Positions 48,041 through 57,919 of a stretch of 64,000 nucleotides of DNA are shown piece by piece. The notes below the pieces were generated by a model. That model saw nothing but the letters and a program-made list of their open reading frames with translations, made no database searches and was not told where the DNA came from. The translations under genes and the position numbers were made by a program. The stretch spans positions 62,001 through 126,000 of the forward strand of contig NZ_JAWRCU010000009.1 of the NCBI RefSeq assembly GCF_033542235.1. The letters are read 5' to 3'. Source of the stretch: JAWRCU01 sp033542235. Lineage in GTDB: Bacteria > Pseudomonadota > Alphaproteobacteria > Rhizobiales > Rhizobiaceae. Each line of letters starts with the position of its first letter. Within the stretch, counting starts at the first letter, position 1.

Positions 48041-48168
48041 GTTCGGCCGCTTTCGCAAAACGCCCGACTTCGGCCGCTTTTGCGAAAGATGACGAACAAT
48101 TCATTTGGCCAAACGGCAAGCTGACCTGTAACCCCGGCCGCCGTCTCCAACTTCCCGGGAGCCTGAAA

Positions 48169-49557
48169 ATGACGAGCATTGCGGACGCCGTTCGCTGGAC
48201 CAGACACCGATGCATCACTGCTGCGCTCTTGACCTTTGCGCTGGCGATTTCCAGCGTCGCCTCCGCCGCTGACCAACCCAAGGACAGCGATGTCGACGAG
48301 TTCATGCTCGACAACGGCATGGAAGTGGTCATCATCCCGGACCATCGCGCGCCTGTGGTCACCCACATGGTGTGGTACAAGATCGGCAGCGCCGACGAGC
48401 CGCCCGGGAAATCCGGCATCGCGCATTTCTTCGAGCATCTGATGTTCAAGGGCACGACGAACCACAAGCCCGGCGAGTTCATGGCCAAGGTCGCCGAGAT
48501 CGGCGGCCAGCAGAATGCCTTCACGTCTTACGATTACACGGCCTTCTACGAGACGGTCTCGCCGGATGCGCTCGAGACCATGATGAGTTTCGAGGCGGAT
48601 CGCATGCGCAACCTGATCCTGACGGACGACGTGATCAAAACGGAGCGGGATGTCGTGCTGGAAGAGCGCCGCGCCCGAATTGAGACGAGCCCTGAGGCGC
48701 TGCTTTCGGAAGAAATCAATGCGACGCTTTACCAGAACCAGCCATATCGCATCCCGGTGATCGGCTGGATGCACGAGATGGAGCAGTTGAACCGCGCCGA
48801 CGCGGTCGCCTTCTACGACAGGTACTACGCGCCCAACAATGCGGTGCTCGTGGTGGCCGGCGATGTCGACGCCCAGACGGTGAAAGCACTTGCCGAGAAA
48901 ACCTACGGCAAGGTGGCGCGTGGTCCGGACCTGCCGCCGCGTATCCGTCCGACCGAGCCGGAGCAGAACACCAAACGTACCGTGACGATGCGCGATGCGC
49001 GCGTCAGCGTGCCGAGCTTCCAGAAATCCTGGGTCGTGCCCTCCTATCACACTGCCAAGGATGGCGAGGCCGAGGCTCTCGACGTTCTGTCCGAAATCCT
49101 CGGCGGAGGGACGATGAGCCGCATATACCAGGAGCTCGTCGTCAAAACCGGCATAGCTTCCAGCGCCGGCGCCAGCTACTCGGGAACTTATCTCGACGAC
49201 ACCAGCTTTACGATCTATGGCGCCCCGCGCGGCGAGGCCGGCATCGAACAGGTCGAGACTGCCATCGATGCCGAGATCAGGAAGATCGTCAGGGACGGGG
49301 TCACCGAGAGCGAGCTGGAAAAGGCGAAGAACCGCTTCGTGCGGGCTATGATCTTCGCGCGCGACAGCCAGTCGGGAATGGCCAACATCTACGGTGCAGC
49401 GCTGACGACGGGCTCGACCGTGAAAGACCTCGCGGAATGGCCGGAGCGCATCAAGGCGGTGACGGCCGACCAGGTGAAAGCCGTCGCCGCGAAATACCTC
49501 AACCCCGACCGCTCGGTCGCCGGCTATCTGCTGCCGCCCGAGTCGGCTGAAAACTGA
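48169..49557 (+). CDS. M16-family zinc peptidase, catalytic subunit
   Basis: 462 residues from ATG 48169; the frame extends to 48037 but the signal peptide ([19 protein letters not shown]) follows this ATG. The inverted zinc motif HxxEH is at residues 86-90 (HFFEH), with the third ligand glutamate in the downstream [12 protein letters not shown] helix. Exported, probably periplasmic. It is followed 17 bases later by a second M16 gene lacking HxxEH, the standard pairing of active and inactive subunits forming a clamshell protease. The substrate is unknown. Confidence 0.94.
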   Translation: MTSIADAVRWTRHRCITAALLTFALAISSVASAADQPKDSDVDEFMLDNGMEVVIIPDHRAPVVTHMVWYKIGSADEPPGKSGIAHFFEHLMFKGTTNHKPGEFMAKVAEIGGQQNAFTSYDYTAFYETVSPDALETMMSFEADRMRNLILTDDVIKTERDVVLEERRARIETSPEALLSEEINATLYQNQPYRIPVIGWMHEMEQLNRADAVAFYDRYYAPNNAVLVVAGDVDAQTVKALAEKTYGKVARGPDLPPRIRPTEPEQNTKRTVTMRDARVSVPSFQKSWVVPSYHTAKDGEAEALDVLSEILGGGTMSRIYQELVVKTGIASSAGASYSGTYLDDTSFTIYGAPRGEAGIEQVETAIDAEIRKIVRDGVTESELEKAKNRFVRAMIFARDSQSGMANIYGAALTTGSTVKDLAEWPERIKAVTADQVKAVAAKYLNPDRSVAGYLLPPESAEN

Positions 49558-49574
49558 GATTGGATTAGCAGACG

Positions 49575-50924
49575 ATGAATGCGCTTCGGCAGAACGCCTT
49601 CACCCATGTTGCCGTCACAGCCTTGCTGGCCGTCATTTTCCTGACGCTGCCGGCGATCATGCCGGCACGTGCTGCGGTGACCATCCAGCAGGTCAAATCC
49701 GAGCACGGCATCACAGCCTGGCTGGTCGAGGACTATTCGGTTCCGATCATCTCGATAAAGTTCGCCTTTCGCGGCGGCACGACGCAGGATCCTGTCGACA
49801 AGGAAGGCCTCGTCAACCTGATGACGGGCCTTTTCGACGAGGGCGCCGGCGACATTGAAAGCGAAGCTTTCCAGAACCGCCTCGACGATGCCGGCGCCGA
49901 GATGAGCTTCGATGCCGGGAGGGACGCGCTTTACGGCTCGATGCGCATGCTGGCGGAACAAAAGGACGAGGCTCTGGAGCTGCTGAGGCTTGCGGTCGAG
50001 AAGCCGCGCTTCGACCAGGCGCCGTTCGATCGCATTCGTAGCCAGGTCGTCGCGGGCATCATGGCCAATGCCCATGATCCCGAAACCACCGCCCGGCTCT
50101 CCTGGTCGAAGGCTCTCTATGGCGATCATCCCTACTCGCGCCAGGACGAAGGCACTCGGGAATCGCTCGCCAGGATCACCCCGGATGACCTGAAGGCTCT
50201 CCACGGCAAGCTCTTTGCGCGCGACAATCTGATTATCGGGGTTGTCGGCGCAATTGATGCGGAGACGCTGAAGAAAGAGCTCGACAAGCTCTTCGGCGGG
50301 CTGCCGGAGAAATCCGAGCTGACGACGGTAACCGACGTCGAGCCCAAGCTCGGGCACGAGATCGACGTCACCTACGATCTGTCGCAAACGACGCTGCGCT
50401 TTGCCTACCCCGGAGTGTCGCGTGACCAGCCGGAATACTTCGCCGCGTATCTGATGAACCATATCCTTGGCGGGGGCACCTTCACGTCACGGCTCTTCCA
50501 GGAGGTGCGCGAAAAGCGCGGTCTGGCCTACGGTGTCGCCTCCGGACTGGTAAACTATGATCACTCGGCAGTGCTCGCCATCTCGACAGCCACTCGGCCC
50601 GACCGAGCGGCGGAAACGGTGCAGGTGATCCGCGACGAGGTCAAGCGCATGGCCGAACAAGGTGTTACGGCCGAAGAACTTGCCGCTGCCAAGAAGTACG
50701 TGATCGGCGCTTACGCCATCAACAATCTCAACGACTCGGCGTCGATCGCCAATACGCTGGTGGGATTGCAGCTGGACAAGCTCGGGGCGGACTATATGGA
50801 ACGTCGGGTCGATCTGATCAATACCGTCACGCTTGACGAGGTGCAGGCTGAGGCGCGAAAGCTGCTCTCGGTCGCCCCCACCATAATGGTGCTCGGACAG
50901 GCGCTCGACGGAGGGAAAGGTTGA
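49575..50924 (+). CDS. M16-family peptidase-like protein, inactive partner
   Basis: 449 residues with a signal peptide or anchor (residues about 12-33, cleavage near PARAAVT). It has the M16 fold ([56 protein letters not shown]) but the zinc motif is absent: [13 protein letters not shown] stands where HxxEH should be. The RxxxGLAY region that binds substrate in the partner is kept. It should heterodimerise with the upstream gene product. Confidence 0.93.
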   Translation: MNALRQNAFTHVAVTALLAVIFLTLPAIMPARAAVTIQQVKSEHGITAWLVEDYSVPIISIKFAFRGGTTQDPVDKEGLVNLMTGLFDEGAGDIESEAFQNRLDDAGAEMSFDAGRDALYGSMRMLAEQKDEALELLRLAVEKPRFDQAPFDRIRSQVVAGIMANAHDPETTARLSWSKALYGDHPYSRQDEGTRESLARITPDDLKALHGKLFARDNLIIGVVGAIDAETLKKELDKLFGGLPEKSELTTVTDVEPKLGHEIDVTYDLSQTTLRFAYPGVSRDQPEYFAAYLMNHILGGGTFTSRLFQEVREKRGLAYGVASGLVNYDHSAVLAISTATRPDRAAETVQVIRDEVKRMAEQGVTAEELAAAKKYVIGAYAINNLNDSASIANTLVGLQLDKLGADYMERRVDLINTVTLDEVQAEARKLLSVAPTIMVLGQALDGGKG

Positions 50925-51808
50925 CAAAAACAGCCGCTGCGGCGCCGATCGCGAAACCCGAGGGTGGACCGAGCTTCGCCGTGGCGCTGGGCGGCGGTGG
51001 TGCTCGCGGTCTAGCCCACATCCATGTCATCGAGGTGTTGAACGAGCTCGGTATTCGCCCGACTGCGATCGCGGGTTCGTCGATCGGCGCGATCATGGGC
51101 GCCGGAATGGCCGCCGGCATGACCGGCAAGGAAATCCACGCATATGCCCGCTCGGTGCTGAGCAAACGCTCCGAGGTTGCGAGCCGCATGTGGCGGGCAA
51201 GGCCCGACAGCTTTCGCGAAATGATGGAGGGCGGCTTTCGCGTCGGCCAGTTCAACATAGAGCGCATCCTCCGAGCGTTTCTGCCTTCGGATATCCCGAA
51301 CGAATTCGCCAAGCTCGAAATCCCGCTCAAGGTCACCGCGACCGATTTCTTCGGCCACGGGCTCGCGGTTCTCGACAGCGGCGATCTGTTTTCCGCACTG
51401 GCCGCCTCGGCAGCAATTCCGGCCGTATTTCGTCCAGTTGCCCGCGACGGGCGGCTCTATATCGACGGCGGCATCTATAATCCCGTGCCTTTCGATCTCG
51501 TGAGTGGGGCGGCCGACCTGGTGATCGCCATCGATGTGGTGGGCGCCCCGGTCGAGGGCCGCAAGCGGCTCACGGGCATAGAGCTCGTGTTCGGTGCGAG
51601 CCAACTCATGATGCAGTCGATCATCGCCACGAAACTGAACCAGATGCAGCCGGCCGTGTTCCTGCGCCCGCCGGTCTCCGGTTTCCGTGTGCTCGATTTC
51701 CTGAAGATCGACTCGGTGCTTGCCGAGACCGCTGCGCTGAAGGAGCAGCTGAAGCGAGCGATCGACCATGCGGTCGACGCCAGCGAACGACATCGCAAGG
51801 CGGGCTGA
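50921..51808 (+). CDS. Patatin-like phospholipase (RssA-like)
   Basis: 295 residues from a TTG start that overlaps the previous stop (TTGA), preceded by GGAGGGAAAGG. It has the patatin oxyanion motif [11 protein letters not shown], the nucleophile Ser54 in GSSIGA, and the dyad Asp182 in YIDGGIYNP. It is a cytoplasmic serine lipid hydrolase by family. The link to the M16 pair by overlap suggests co-expression in envelope maintenance, which is inference. Confidence 0.92.
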   Translation: MTKTAAAAPIAKPEGGPSFAVALGGGGARGLAHIHVIEVLNELGIRPTAIAGSSIGAIMGAGMAAGMTGKEIHAYARSVLSKRSEVASRMWRARPDSFREMMEGGFRVGQFNIERILRAFLPSDIPNEFAKLEIPLKVTATDFFGHGLAVLDSGDLFSALAASAAIPAVFRPVARDGRLYIDGGIYNPVPFDLVSGAADLVIAIDVVGAPVEGRKRLTGIELVFGASQLMMQSIIATKLNQMQPAVFLRPPVSGFRVLDFLKIDSVLAETAALKEQLKRAIDHAVDASERHRKAG

Positions 51809-51818
51809 CGCGGCTACG

Positions 51819-51936
51819 GCATGATCCCGAACCGAAGGTCAGCGGCAGCAAAAAGTTGCAGACTTTTCGGATAAGATCATGCGGCGAAACAAACTGCTAG
51901 ACCAGGGTGAACGCTTCCCGTTCATCCTGCTCTACG
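51819..51936. repeat. Bipartite mosaic element, copy C
   Basis: Hairpin 2 at the left (GCATGATCCCGAACC ... GATAAGATCATGC) and a more diverged palindrome 1 at the right (CTAGACCAGGGTGAACG ... CGTTCATCCTGCTCTA). It begins 11 bases after the patatin stop, and its right edge supplies the MATE stop codon (CTA at 51932-51934 on the plus strand). Confidence 0.9.
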
Positions 51937-53359
51937 GCAACGTCGCGGCCTTGCCGGTCGAGAATGGTGAATTCGCCGCCGGCGGGAGGGGAGGGCTCGC
52001 CTCTTCCTTCTTCGGGAGCGCCCTTTCCCTGATGCCGGCGAGCGTCCGGAAACAGACGGCCATGGAGACGACGCCGAAGATCACGGCGCCGAGGCCGCGC
52101 CCGGCAAGCACGCCGTTGGCGCCGAAATAATGCGCGCCGACCCAGGCGAAGGGGATGATGCCGAGCGTCGAGCGGGCCCAATTGAAGACGGTCGAATAGG
52201 TTGGGTAGCCGAGATTGTTGAAGGCCGCGCTCGACACGAAGATCGCGCCGTCGAACACGAAGCACCCTGCCACGAACACGCAGAAGAAGATGACCAGCTC
52301 GCGGGCCAGGCCAGTCGCGCCGAACAGCGAAGCTATGGGAACGGAAAGCAGCGCAAGCAGTGCCCAGACGGCAAGCACGTAGACGATCGTCACGGTCAGG
52401 CTGTCACGCATCGTCTGGGTCAGGCGATCGAAACGCCGAGCGCCGAAATTCTGGCCGATGATCGGGCCGACCGCGCCGGATAGCGAAAAAATGACGCCGA
52501 AGGCGACGGGGATGATGCGGCCTATGATCGTCCAGCCTGCGACGGCATCGTCGCCGAAGCGGGCGATCTCGGCTGTGACGAAGGCGTTGCCTACCGGCGT
52601 GGCGATCTGCGTGGCCAACGCCGGCAGGCCGATCGAGAAGAACGGCCGTGCTGCCGCGACGAGCCGCTTCCAGTCAGGCAATGCGATCAGCCTGTGGACG
52701 TAATGTGCGCCGTAGATCCCGATGGCCAAGAGCACGCAACGCGACAGCACGGTCGAGATTGCCGCCCCCTCGAGGCCCAATTTCAGGCCGAAGATGAGAA
52801 TTGGGTCGAGGATCGCGGCAGCGATGCCGCCGCCAAGCGTCACATACATGGCGCGCCGCGCGTCGCCGACGCCGCGCAATATGCCGGTCGTGCACATGCC
52901 GAGCGCAACGATCGGGGTCGACGGTATGACGATGTCGAGGAAACGCGCCGAGAGCGTCAGCGTCTCGCCCGTTGCGCCGAGCAGAGCGAGCAGCTCGTGC
53001 AGGAAGGGCCAGATGGCTAAGGTGACCGCAGCCGTCACCAGCGCCATGAACACCATCGAGGCGCCGGCGAGCCGCGCCGCCTCCGGCCGATCACCGCGGC
53101 CGAGCGCGCGAGAGACCAGCGCCGAGCAGGCTATGGTGAACCCGATCGCGAAAGAGATGGTGAAGAAGAGCAGCGTTGCCGCGAAGCCGACCGCCGCGGC
53201 GAGCGACTGTATGCCGAGCAGCGAGATGTAGAACAGGTTCAGGGCGTCGACGATGAAGATCGCAACAAGACCGACCGAACCCGTCGCCGTCATGACGATG
53301 ACGTGACGCATCGTGGAGCCGGTGACGAATTTGGCCGGATGGGAGGAGGTAAAGGTCAT
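51932..53359 (-). CDS. MATE-family efflux transporter
   Basis: 475 residues from the ATG at 53359 (a GTG at 53410 is possible). Twelve membrane helices in two six-helix halves. The first half starts FVTGSTMRHVIVMTATGSVG; the second has FSIGLPALATQIATPVGNAFV. MATE proteins export cationic drugs or metabolites using Na+ or H+. The C-terminal end SPFSTGKAATLP followed by TAG reaches into repeat element C, so the last residues may derive from the repeat. Confidence 0.92.
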   Translation of the reverse strand: MTFTSSHPAKFVTGSTMRHVIVMTATGSVGLVAIFIVDALNLFYISLLGIQSLAAAVGFAATLLFFTISFAIGFTIACSALVSRALGRGDRPEAARLAGASMVFMALVTAAVTLAIWPFLHELLALLGATGETLTLSARFLDIVIPSTPIVALGMCTTGILRGVGDARRAMYVTLGGGIAAAILDPILIFGLKLGLEGAAISTVLSRCVLLAIGIYGAHYVHRLIALPDWKRLVAAARPFFSIGLPALATQIATPVGNAFVTAEIARFGDDAVAGWTIIGRIIPVAFGVIFSLSGAVGPIIGQNFGARRFDRLTQTMRDSLTVTIVYVLAVWALLALLSVPIASLFGATGLARELVIFFCVFVAGCFVFDGAIFVSSAAFNNLGYPTYSTVFNWARSTLGIIPFAWVGAHYFGANGVLAGRGLGAVIFGVVSMAVCFRTLAGIRERALPKKEEASPPLPPAANSPFSTGKAATLP

Positions 53360-53455
53360 TGTGCCGGTCTTTTCGCCGCCGATCTTCCGCGCAGCAATGG
53401 CCCTCGACACGCAAAGACCTGCTCCAGCGGGCGAAAGGGCCTCGCGGCCCTCCCT

Positions 53456-55294
53456 TCAGCTCTGGGCTGGCTCTGCAACTTTAGCGGATTGGGCCTCCTC
53501 TGTCCGGCCTTCCTTGTCAAGCCGCTTTGCTTCGCGTGTGGGCTTGATGAGAGGCTCCGGCGTGACAGGTTTGGTGACGAAGCGGTCGTAGCCGGCCTGG
53601 ATACCTTCGACGGCTTGCAGCGCCAGCCGTTCTTCGTCGCGGCGACGGACGTCCTCGAGGATCTCGGCCGCCGTGCCTTCGTCCATGCCAAGCCCCTGTA
53701 GCGTCTCGCGCCCGAAGCGCAGGCCGGACTCGAAGGTCTCGCGCAGCTCGTATTCCACACCCCTCGCTCTCAACTCCAGCGTATGGGCGCGATCGTAGGA
53801 CCGCACATACAGCCTGGCGTCCGGGAATTCGCTCTGAATGAGTTCGACGATGCGGTCGGTGGTTTCTCGCCTGTTGGTGCATACGGCGACGATCTTTGCA
53901 CGGCGGATGCCGGAGGCCTCCAGCACCTCCTTGCGAGTACCGTCGCCGAAATAGAGGCGAAAACCGAATTTGGCGGCGCTCCGGACCCGTTCCGCCGAAT
54001 GGTCTATGATGGTGACGCTGGTTCCGCCGGTAAGCAGGATTTGTGCGGCGATCTGGCCAAAACGCGAGAAGCCGATCATCAGCACGTCGGCGCCAGCCCC
54101 GTCGAAATCCTCTTCCAGCTCTTCCGCGACCGGCGGCGCTAGGAACAAACGGGTGGCAGGCACGAAGACCGGCGTCATCGCCATCGACAAGCTCACGATC
54201 GCGATGAGCATGGAGGCGGTCTCCAGCGGGAATATTGACGCCGAAGCTGCGGCGGAGAACAGAACGAAGGCGAACTCGCCGCCCTGCGGCAGCAGGAAGG
54301 CGATGCGCACGGCATCGTCGCGATTGCAGCCGAACAGGCGGCATACGCCGTAGATCGAGGCACCCTTCACGACCATCAGGATCGGCACGGCAATGAGTAT
54401 CTTTGCCCAGTTCGCGATCACCACGCCGAGATCCAACGAGAGGCCGACAGCCATGAAGAACAAGCCGAGCAGAATGCCGCGGAACGGCTCGATATCGGCT
54501 TCGAGCTCGTGACGATAGGACGATTCGGCCAGCATCACGCCTGCAACGAAGGCGCCCATCGCCATGGAGAGACCGGCGAGCTGCATCAGCGTTGCCGACC
54601 CGAGCACGACGAGAAGCGCTGCGGCGATCATTGCCTCCTTGGCGCCGGTGTTGGCTATCACCCGGAAGAGCGGATTGAGCAGGTAGCGGCCGGCTACGAG
54701 CAGAGCGGCGATCGCCGCGATCGCGACCAGGAACTGCTGGAAGCCTGGTTGGGAAGTGTGGGCGCTCTCGGGGGCGAACAGCGGAATGAGCGCCAGCAGC
54801 GGCACGATCGCCAGGTCCTGAAAGAGCAGAATGGAGAAGGCTGTCTGGCCGTAATGCGTGTTGGTCGAACCCTCCTGGTCGAGGATCTGCAAGGCAAAGG
54901 CAGTTGAGGAGAGGGCCATACCGAAGCCGATGATCGTGGCGCCCCCCACCGTGAGCCCGACGAACAGATAGCCGAGAAGGGCGAGGATCAGGCCGGTGGC
55001 CAACACCTGGCTCAGACCAAGCCCGAAGATCGAGCGGCGCAGGCTCCACAGCCGTGAAGGTTTCAGCTCGAGACCGATGATGAAAAGCAGGAAGACGATG
55101 CCGAGCTCGGCGACATGCAGGATCTCCTCACCGCCGGTGATCAGCCGCGCCGCAGGACCGATGGCGATGCCGGCCGCGAGATAGCCGAGCACCGTGCCGA
55201 GGCCGATGCGCTTGAAGAGCGGGGCCGCAACCACGGCGCCCCCGAGCAGAAGGAGAGCTTCGGAATAGATTGTCGGCTCCGCTGCCACTGCCAT
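53456..55294 (-). CDS. KefB/KefC-like cation:proton antiporter (CPA2) with RCK domain
   Basis: 612 residues from the ATG at 55294 with an AAGAGGAA ribosome site; the longer frame upstream is antisense to pmbA. About 12 membrane helices in residues 1-385 (GLGTVLGYLAAGIAIGP, LLFIIGLELKPSRLW, FGMALSSTAFALQIL). A TrkA-N/RCK nucleotide-binding domain follows near 400 (VLMIGFSRFGQIAAQILL), then a tail of mixed charge. It probably exports K+ in exchange for H+ under nucleotide or glutathione control. No KefF/KefG ancillary gene is adjacent. Confidence 0.92.
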   Translation of the reverse strand: MAVAAEPTIYSEALLLLGGAVVAAPLFKRIGLGTVLGYLAAGIAIGPAARLITGGEEILHVAELGIVFLLFIIGLELKPSRLWSLRRSIFGLGLSQVLATGLILALLGYLFVGLTVGGATIIGFGMALSSTAFALQILDQEGSTNTHYGQTAFSILLFQDLAIVPLLALIPLFAPESAHTSQPGFQQFLVAIAAIAALLVAGRYLLNPLFRVIANTGAKEAMIAAALLVVLGSATLMQLAGLSMAMGAFVAGVMLAESSYRHELEADIEPFRGILLGLFFMAVGLSLDLGVVIANWAKILIAVPILMVVKGASIYGVCRLFGCNRDDAVRIAFLLPQGGEFAFVLFSAAASASIFPLETASMLIAIVSLSMAMTPVFVPATRLFLAPPVAEELEEDFDGAGADVLMIGFSRFGQIAAQILLTGGTSVTIIDHSAERVRSAAKFGFRLYFGDGTRKEVLEASGIRRAKIVAVCTNRRETTDRIVELIQSEFPDARLYVRSYDRAHTLELRARGVEYELRETFESGLRFGRETLQGLGMDEGTAAEILEDVRRRDEERLALQAVEGIQAGYDRFVTKPVTPEPLIKPTREAKRLDKEGRTEEAQSAKVAEPAQS

Positions 55295-55472
55295 GCATGA
55301 TTCCTCTTGTTTGGGATGGCCAATTCCGGTTGACCAGGGATGGCCAAAGGGCAGCCGGTCGGCAAACCCTTCGCCCGCACCCATTGCACAAGCATGGCCG
55401 GAACAATAGATGGTGCTCAATGCCGTTTTTCGCAAAGCGGCTGCATCGCTTACGCACCGTAAGGAAAATCCC

Positions 55473-56816
55473 ATGTCGAACAGCGTCGATGCCTCCAAGC
55501 TTGTCGATCGCGTCGCCGCACTCGTCGAGGCCGCGAAGAAGGCTGGCGCCGATGCGGCGGATGCTGTCGCAGTGAGGGGCCGCTCGAGCAGTGTTTCCGT
55601 GCGGCTCGGCAAGGTCGAATCGACGCAGTCGGCCGAAAGCGACGACATTTCGCTGCGCGTCTTCGTCGGGCAGCGGGTGGCAAGCGTCTCGGCAACTGCC
55701 GCTTCCGATGCAAAGACGCTCGCGGAGCGGGCTGTGGCGATGGCGCGGGTTTCGCCCGAGGATCCCTTCCAGGGGCTGGCCGACCCCTCGCTGCTCGCTA
55801 CGTCGGTGCGCGATCTCGATCTCCTCGACAATACCGAGGTTCCAAGCGACCGGCTCAAGGAGGACGCGCTTGCGGCAGAAGAAGCCGCGCTCGCCGTGAA
55901 AGGCGTGACCAACTCGAGCGGCAGTGGCGCCAGCGCCGGCCTCGGCGGGCTGGTGCTTGCCACTTCCCATGGCTTCCTTGGACAATATGTCGGCTCACGC
56001 TTCTCGCGTTCGACGAGCGTCGTCGCCGGCGAGGGGACGGGCATGGAGCGCGACTACGAATTCTCCTCGCGCATCCATTTCGCCGACCTGGACTCGCCCG
56101 AGGAGATCGGCCGCAAGGCCGGTGAGCGCACAGTGCGCCGGCTCAATGCCCGGAAGGTCAAGACCGGGCAGGTGACGGTGGTTTTCGAGCCGCGCGTCGC
56201 GCGTGGCATTGCCGGGCATTTGGCAGGCGCGATCAACGGCGCCGCGGTGGCGCGCAGGACGAGCTTCCTGCGCGACATGATGGGCAAGCAGGTGGCGTCG
56301 AGCGTGGTCACCGTTACGGACGATCCGCTGCGCATGCGCGGGCCTGCTTCGCGGCCCTTCGATGGCGAGGGCATCGAAGGCGAGGCGCTCGAAATGGTCA
56401 AGGATGGAATTCTGCAGCACTGGTTCCTGTCGACCTCGGCAGCCCGCGAGCTTGGCCTCAAGACGAACGGTCGCGGCGCACGCTCCGGGACGTCGGTTTC
56501 GCCGACCTCGACCAACATCGCGATCGAGCCGGGCGAAAAGACGCCGGAGGAACTGATCGGCGCCATCAAATCGGGCTTCTATGTGACCGAGGTGTTCGGC
56601 CAGGGGGTCAACATGGTGACGGGCGAATATAGTCGCGGCGCATCCGGCTTCTGGATCGAGAATGGAGAAATCACCTACCCGGTCTCGGAGGTCACGATCG
56701 CCTCGAACCTGAAGGACATGTTCCTGGCGATCACGCCCGCCAGCGACATCGACCGCAATTTCGGCACGGCAGCGCCGACCTTGGTCATCGAGGGCATGAC
56801 GCTTGCCGGAAACTAG
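55473..56816 (+). CDS. pmbA: TldD/PmbA-family metalloprotease
   Basis: 447 residues from the ATG at 55473 with AAGGAAAAT upstream. PmbA (TldE) pairs with TldD in a cytoplasmic protease that trims microcin B17 and acts on the antitoxin CcdA. Typical text: VAVRGRSSSVSVRLGKVEST at the start, then FEPRVARGIAGHLAGAINGA and the C-terminal GFYVTEVFGQGVNMVTGEYS. Only TldD carries the zinc site, and no tldD is in the window. The next gene begins within its last codons. Confidence 0.95.
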   Translation: MSNSVDASKLVDRVAALVEAAKKAGADAADAVAVRGRSSSVSVRLGKVESTQSAESDDISLRVFVGQRVASVSATAASDAKTLAERAVAMARVSPEDPFQGLADPSLLATSVRDLDLLDNTEVPSDRLKEDALAAEEAALAVKGVTNSSGSGASAGLGGLVLATSHGFLGQYVGSRFSRSTSVVAGEGTGMERDYEFSSRIHFADLDSPEEIGRKAGERTVRRLNARKVKTGQVTVVFEPRVARGIAGHLAGAINGAAVARRTSFLRDMMGKQVASSVVTVTDDPLRMRGPASRPFDGEGIEGEALEMVKDGILQHWFLSTSAARELGLKTNGRGARSGTSVSPTSTNIAIEPGEKTPEELIGAIKSGFYVTEVFGQGVNMVTGEYSRGASGFWIENGEITYPVSEVTIASNLKDMFLAITPASDIDRNFGTAAPTLVIEGMTLAGN

Positions 56817-57603
56817 AGAATTCACGCCTGCCGATGATCTCGCACTGATCAAGGATGCGGCGAGGGAAGCCGGTCGCATCGCGCTGAGCTTCTTCGGGAA
56901 AAGCCCGGAAGTCTGGATGAAGGGCGGCACTTCGCCGGTGAGCGAGGCCGACTACGCGGTCGACCGCTACCTTCGCGAGATACTGACGGCGGCGCGTCCC
57001 ACCTATGGCTGGCTCTCGGAAGAGACAACAGACGAGCTGGAAAGGCGTGCCGCTCGCCGCACGTTTGTCGTCGATCCTATCGACGGCACCCGCGCCTTTC
57101 TCGACGGGCAGCCGACCTGGTGCGTCAGCGTCGCCATCGTCGAGGAAGGCCGACCGCTCACGGGCGTGCTCGACTGCCCGGCAAAGCAGGAGCTTTTCGT
57201 TGCGACGCTCCGGGGCGGCGCGACGAAGAATGGTCGGCCGCTCCAGGTCAATCCGCCGCGCGAGCCGGCCCTCATCGCCGGGCCTAAGGCGATGCTTGCT
57301 TCTGCAAGTCTCGATCGACGCGTCAACCGCGCCCCTTACATTCCTTCGCTCGCCTATCGCGTCGCGATGGTGGCGGAAGGCGCACTCGACGCTACCTTCA
57401 TCAAGCCCAATTCGCATGACTGGGATCTGGCGGCCGCCGAGCTGATCCTTACCGAAGCAGGAGGCCGGCTTTTCGGGCCCACCGGCAATCCTCCGGTCTA
57501 TGCCTCGGCCGATCCCAGTCACGGCGCTCTCGTTGCCGGCAGCGGACCATTGCTGCGGTCTATGGTCGGGGCGCTCGCCGCAATGTCGGCGTCGACTGTC
57601 TGA
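56803..57603 (+). CDS. Inositol-monophosphatase-family phosphatase
   Basis: 266 residues from a TTG start overlapping pmbA by 14 bases. Li+-sensitive phosphatase fold: metal ligands in GWLSEETTD and VVDPIDGTRAFLDG, and the late SHDWDLAAAELILTEAGG. Members act on inositol phosphates or, as CysQ, on 3'-phosphoadenosine 5'-phosphate; text here fits the 3'(2'),5'-bisphosphate nucleotidase/IMPase group but does not decide. Located between pmbA and the lipid A genes. Confidence 0.92.
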   Translation: MPETREFTPADDLALIKDAAREAGRIALSFFGKSPEVWMKGGTSPVSEADYAVDRYLREILTAARPTYGWLSEETTDELERRAARRTFVVDPIDGTRAFLDGQPTWCVSVAIVEEGRPLTGVLDCPAKQELFVATLRGGATKNGRPLQVNPPREPALIAGPKAMLASASLDRRVNRAPYIPSLAYRVAMVAEGALDATFIKPNSHDWDLAAAELILTEAGGRLFGPTGNPPVYASADPSHGALVAGSGPLLRSMVGALAAMSASTV

Positions 57604-57672
57604 AAAGGTTTTGCAGCCGGCGATTTTGGTCTAATTGTCCGGCACGTCTGCAAACACGATTCAAGGCACCCC

Positions 57673-57918
57673 ATGAGCGGCGCGCACGGGAAGAAACAAT
57701 TACTGCACCTGGTGTTCGGCGGCGAGCTGACGAAGCTCACCGGAACCGAATTCCGCAATCTCGAGGAACTCGACATCGTCGGGATTTTCCCCGATTACAA
57801 GAGCGCCGAGGCGGCCTGGAAGGCGAAAGCCCAGGCAACCGTGGACAACGCCCATATGCGCTATTTCATCGTTCACCTGCACCGGCTCCTCGATCCCGAG
57901 AGCGGCAGCAAAATCTGA
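57673..57918 (+). CDS. DUF4170 protein
   Basis: 81 residues, a small soluble protein with the DUF4170 pattern LHLVFGGELTKL, EFRNLEELDIVGIFPDYKSA and AHMRYFIVHLHRLLDPE. Function unknown. It is conserved beside the DUF374-waaA-lpxK genes in Rhizobiales and here ends 1 base before the DUF374 start, so it belongs to the lipid A/Kdo operon. A regulatory or accessory role in lipopolysaccharide assembly is possible. Confidence 0.92.
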   Translation: MSGAHGKKQLLHLVFGGELTKLTGTEFRNLEELDIVGIFPDYKSAEAAWKAKAQATVDNAHMRYFIVHLHRLLDPESGSKI

Positions 57919-57919
57919 C

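Noticed and set aside
55295..56044. Upstream extension of the KefB-like frame
   Set aside because: It is antisense to pmbA, and the extension lacks hydrophobic character until the chosen ATG.
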